A DNA stretch of 7,719 nucleotides from NCBI GenBank assembly GCA_021819535.1, contig JAKAQU010000130.1, positions 1 through 7,719 on the forward strand. Reading direction: 5' to 3'. Positions 5,647 to 7,719 of this stretch are shown piece by piece. Both the position numbers and the translations under genes were made by a program. The first letter of the stretch is position 1. Each line of letters starts with the position of its first letter. The DNA comes from Pseudomonadota bacterium (GTDB lineage: Bacteria; Pseudomonadota; Alphaproteobacteria; Acetobacterales; Acetobacteraceae). The notes beneath the pieces are model-generated. The model made no database searches. It worked only from the letters and a program-made list of their open reading frames with translations, and had not been told where the DNA came from.

Positions 5647-5666
5647 GCCGGCGAACGCTCGCGTTC
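5635..5666 (+). other. Adjacent hairpins at the scaffold-capsid junction
   Basis: CGCCGGC (5635-5641) and GCCGGCG (5647-5653) form a 7-bp all-GC stem whose 5-base loop GATAA contains the scaffold stop codon. Right behind it, GAACG (5653-5657) and CGTTC (5662-5666) can form a second, weaker stem with a 4-base loop. No T-run follows, so a classical terminator is unlikely. An mRNA-stabilising or processing structure just upstream of the capsid gene, which needs high expression, is a reasonable inference. Confidence 0.55.
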
Positions 5667-5701
5667 CCTCCAATCCATCCCCCAAAGGCAGAGGATTTCT
5701 C

Positions 5702-7024
5702 ATGACTATCGCCAATTTTCCCGCCTCCCTTCAGCCGATCATCCAGCAGGGCTATTTGGAGCGCGAATTCGAATCGGCCCTCCATTCTCGCCTCGGCTAT
5801 CGTGACATCGCCGATCGCGAGATCTTTGCCGTCGGCATCGGTGAGACCTTGACCAAGACGCGCGCCGGGCTCAAGCCCTCGGTGACGACGCCGCTCGCGC
5901 CCTCGACCAACACCAATCTCGACAACGGCCTCACGCCGCAGTATTTCAACATCGAGCAATATACGCTCTCGATCAATCTCTACGGCGCGACCACCGATCT
6001 CAACATGGTGACGAGCCGTGTCGGCATCGCCTCGCAATTCATGCTCAACGCCTCGATCAATGGCGAGCAGGCGCGGCGCTCGCTCGACGAACTGGCGCGG
6101 AATTCGCTGTTCTCGGCCTATTTCGGCGGCAATACGCGCGTCAATACCACGATTTCGGCGCCCGGCCCGACGATCGCCGTCGATGACGTGCGCGGCTTTC
6201 AGTATGTCTCGGTCAATGGCGTGCCGACCGCGGTCAGCAGCACCAACACGCTCACCGTGACCGTCGGCGCCGATGTCTATACCCTGATCGGCGTTGCCGT
6301 CGATGCCACCAACGTCTCGACGACGCCGGGCGGGATTTCCGGCGAACTCACTTTTTCGGGCAATATCTCTATCGGTGATGGTGCCTCTGGCAACACCGTG
6401 CAGGCCGCGAACGCCTCCGTCATCATCCGCCCGGGTGGCGCCAGCAACACCTCTCTCCTCGGCCCGACCAATACGCTCACGATGGCGAACCTTCTCGATG
6501 CTGTCGCCAAACTCCGCCTCAACAACGTGCCCGACATCGGCGGCGTCTATCATTGTCATCTCGATCCCGTATCCGCGCGCCAGCTTTTCGCCGACCCCGA
6601 TTTCAAGCAGCTCTTCACCATGGGCTATGACACCGAGACCTTCCGACGTGGCGAACTCGTGAGCCCCTTCCTCGGTCTTCGCTTTGTCCCGACGACCGAA
6701 GCCTATGTCCAGCCGCTGCCTGGCCAGCCGGGGCTTTATGTCCGCCGCCCGATCGTCTGCGGCCAGGGCGCCTTGATCGAAGGCGATTACGCCGGAATGG
6801 CGGAAGAAGATGTCGCGCCGCGCGATGCCATCATCAGCATCATCGACGGCGTCGCCATGGTCACCCGCGAGCCGATCGACCGCTTGCAGCAGATCATCGC
6901 CCAATCCTGGTATTGGATCGGCGGCTTCACCGCGCCGACCGACGTCACCACCAACCCGAGCACCATCCCGACCGCGACCAACGCCGCCTATAAGCGCGCG
7001 GTCATGATCGAGCATGTGGGCTGA
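5702..7024 (+). CDS. Major capsid protein
   Basis: This 440-residue protein is the likely shell-forming subunit. The N-terminal third has features I recognise from capsid proteins of this phage group: GYLEREFESALHSRLGYRDIADRE in two adjoining stretches (17-40), GIGETLTKTRAGLKPSVTT (45-63), NTNLDNGLTPQYF and EQYTLSINLYGATTDLNMV. The C-terminal third (258-400) resembles the P-domain side of HK97-type coats (LLDAVAKLRL, VYHCHLDPVSARQLF, then DGVAMVTREP). Between them, about 150-245 is a Thr-, Val- and Gly-rich beta segment (TLTVTVGADVYTLIG and repeats of it) that looks like an inserted domain. The coat of phage P22 also has an internal inserted domain and uses a scaffold without a protease, which would fit here, but no direct homology to P22 is visible to me. 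The ATG follows GAGGA at good spacing. It is the most strongly started gene of the cluster. Confidence 0.88.
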   Translation: MTIANFPASLQPIIQQGYLEREFESALHSRLGYRDIADREIFAVGIGETLTKTRAGLKPSVTTPLAPSTNTNLDNGLTPQYFNIEQYTLSINLYGATTDLNMVTSRVGIASQFMLNASINGEQARRSLDELARNSLFSAYFGGNTRVNTTISAPGPTIAVDDVRGFQYVSVNGVPTAVSSTNTLTVTVGADVYTLIGVAVDATNVSTTPGGISGELTFSGNISIGDGASGNTVQAANASVIIRPGGASNTSLLGPTNTLTMANLLDAVAKLRLNNVPDIGGVYHCHLDPVSARQLFADPDFKQLFTMGYDTETFRRGELVSPFLGLRFVPTTEAYVQPLPGQPGLYVRRPIVCGQGALIEGDYAGMAEEDVAPRDAIISIIDGVAMVTREPIDRLQQIIAQSWYWIGGFTAPTDVTTNPSTIPTATNAAYKRAVMIEHVG

Positions 7025-7034
7025 CGATCATGGC
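7001..7034 (+). promoter_or_regulatory. Hairpin burying the start codon after the capsid gene
   Basis: Bases 7001-7010 pair with 7025-7034 over ten base pairs (one G-U). The right arm contains the ATG at 7030-7032 and the loop contains the capsid stop TGA at 7022-7024. Within the loop, AGC (7011-7013) can pair with GCT (7020-7022). Free mRNA would hide the start codon; a ribosome finishing the capsid gene would open it. This suggests translation coupled to capsid synthesis. Pairing is seen in the sequence; the role is inferred. Confidence 0.5.
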
Positions 7035-7338
7035 GATTGGATCAACGCAACCGATGATGGTGTCGGCGACGGCAACGCTCGCCGCCGGCACCAGCTCGGC
7101 CAATATCGCGCTCGCCGGCACCGGGGAAGCGGTTTTGGTCTATAATGCCTCTGCCGCCATCGCCTTCATCCGCTTCGGCATGGACAATAGCGTCGTTGCG
7201 ACCAGCGCCGACGTGCCGATCCCACCCGGCGCACGGATGCTGATCCACGCTGGCGAATTTGCTAAAACCGCAGCCGCCCTGCTCGCCTCCGGCAGTGGCG
7301 CGATCTATTTCGCGCGCGGCCAAGGCACGGTGTACTAA
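7030..7338 (+). CDS. Small beta-rich phage protein, possible head decoration protein
   Basis: This 102-residue protein has no signal and no membrane anchor. Short hydrophobic strands alternate with turns: VSATATLAAG, SANIALAG, EAVLVYNAS, AIAFIRFGM, then VPIPPGARMLIHAGE and GSGAIYFARGQG. This fits a small jelly-roll or sandwich of the kind found as a head-surface or accessory protein; the 'vyNaSa..afirfG...v...... iPpGa' pattern occurs in small proteins next to capsid genes as I remember them. Placement directly after the capsid gene, five bases from its stop, supports a decoration or stabilising role, which remains inference. There is no clear ribosome site, and the start codon lies within a hairpin with the capsid end, so translation probably needs the upstream ribosome. 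Alternatives are a small tail or neck component. Confidence 0.65.
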   Translation: MAIGSTQPMMVSATATLAAGTSSANIALAGTGEAVLVYNASAAIAFIRFGMDNSVVATSADVPIPPGARMLIHAGEFAKTAAALLASGSGAIYFARGQGTVY

Positions 7339-7340
7339 CC

Positions 7341-7719
7341 ATGTCGGGCAGTCCTCTCACCGGGCCGTTTACGGATGCGGAAAAAACCGACATAAGGCGT
7401 TTTTGCGGCTATCCGGCCTATGGTGCAGGGGCGGCGGGGTTCCAAAGCTGGCGATTTTTTCAAGCCTACGGCACGCTCGAATATCGGATGAACAATCTCG
7501 CACCGGCAGAATATGCCGTCGTGCGCTCGGTTTATCTGGTGCAGCTCTATCCTTTGGAATCCGCGATCCCGGCGGCCTCCGGCAATCTCGATACCGAGAG
7601 TGCCGCCGTCTGGACACACAACCAAGAAGAAGTCCACCAGCGCGAGGAACTCTTTGATGACTGGCGGCGGCGGCTCTGCGGCTTTCTCGGCATTCCGCCC
7701 GGCCCGGCACTTTCCTATG
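7341..7719 (+). CDS. Probable head-tail connector protein (3' end cut by the window)
   Basis: This frame opens two bases after the previous stop and runs off the window after 126 codons without a stop. The peptide has LTGPFTDAEKTDIRRFCGYP (6-25), SWRFFQAYGTLEYRMNNLAP (about 36-55), a long helix with EYAVVRSVYLVQLYPLESAI, and ELFDDWRRRLCGFLGIPPGP near the end of the visible part. I recognise this set of motifs (dDvRrf.GYp.., fQaygtLEyRlnnL, WRrrLcgfLGvPPgP) from uncharacterised proteins that follow the capsid in alphaproteobacterial prophages. By position they are head completion or neck adaptor proteins, mostly helical like gp15/gp6-type adaptors. Function is inferred from position. The ATG has no ribosome site of its own, so it is probably coupled to the previous gene. 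Confidence 0.65.
   Translation, partial: MSGSPLTGPFTDAEKTDIRRFCGYPAYGAGAAGFQSWRFFQAYGTLEYRMNNLAPAEYAVVRSVYLVQLYPLESAIPAASGNLDTESAAVWTHNQEEVHQREELFDDWRRRLCGFLGIPPGPALSY

Noticed and set aside
5495..7015. A 506-codon open frame on the minus strand across the capsid gene
   Set aside because: It is the same GC effect opposite a well-supported capsid gene. There is no recognisable domain and no suitable ribosome site.

Overview
The window reads as GC-rich alphaproteobacterial DNA. It has heavy GC at third codon positions, a PEP-CTERM exported protein, and phage head genes of a kind I associate from memory with Acetobacteraceae and neighbouring Alphaproteobacteria. The family-level placement is inference. 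The right two thirds is the packaging and head module of a tailed phage or prophage. The left third holds ordinary bacterial and accessory genes.

Left part (1-2142). A gene with a twin-arginine-like N-terminus leaves the window on the minus strand, with its start at 44. Divergent from it is a 225-residue exported protein with a C-terminal PEP-CTERM sorting tail (150-827). The 105 bp between them carries a tandem 9-bp repeat and a 13-bp palindrome. Next come a Cro/C1-type helix-turn-helix protein (922-1335) and a translationally coupled 139-residue protein that resembles the DUF6941 group (1325-1744). The middle of the second gene is clearly lower in GC than its surroundings and contains a perfect 9-bp inverted repeat. 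A 72-residue lipoprotein gene (1760-1978, minus) converges on this pair. It is separated from the phage genes by a 164-bp divergent intergenic region with a plausible sigma70 promoter.

Right part (2143-7719, all plus strand, tightly packed). The order is a small protein probably equivalent to a small terminase subunit, the terminase ATPase/nuclease, an SPP1 gp6-like portal, a small scaffold-like protein, the major capsid protein, a small beta-rich protein (possible head decoration), and a head-tail connector candidate cut by the window end. This is the assembly order of a capsid: DNA recognition and pumping, portal vertex, scaffold, shell, shell accessory, neck. Spacing is 3 bp (terminase to portal), a 4-bp overlap (portal to scaffold), 55 bp (scaffold to capsid), 5 bp and 2 bp. 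No integrase, replication, prohead protease, lysis or tail gene lies in the window.

The structure that the gene list does not explain is mostly at the RNA or operator level. A hairpin buries the start codon of the gene after the capsid. A GC-rich hairpin contains the scaffold stop codon just before the capsid gene. A GNRA-type hairpin sits inside the terminase gene and a 9-bp inverted repeat inside the DUF6941-like gene. The small protein and the terminase overlap in different frames in a way that one base would turn into a fusion. I see no CRISPR array, tRNA, rRNA or insertion sequence, and I cannot claim a wholly new system. The coupled HTH/DUF6941-like pair beside the packaging genes is the best candidate for an uncharacterised function.
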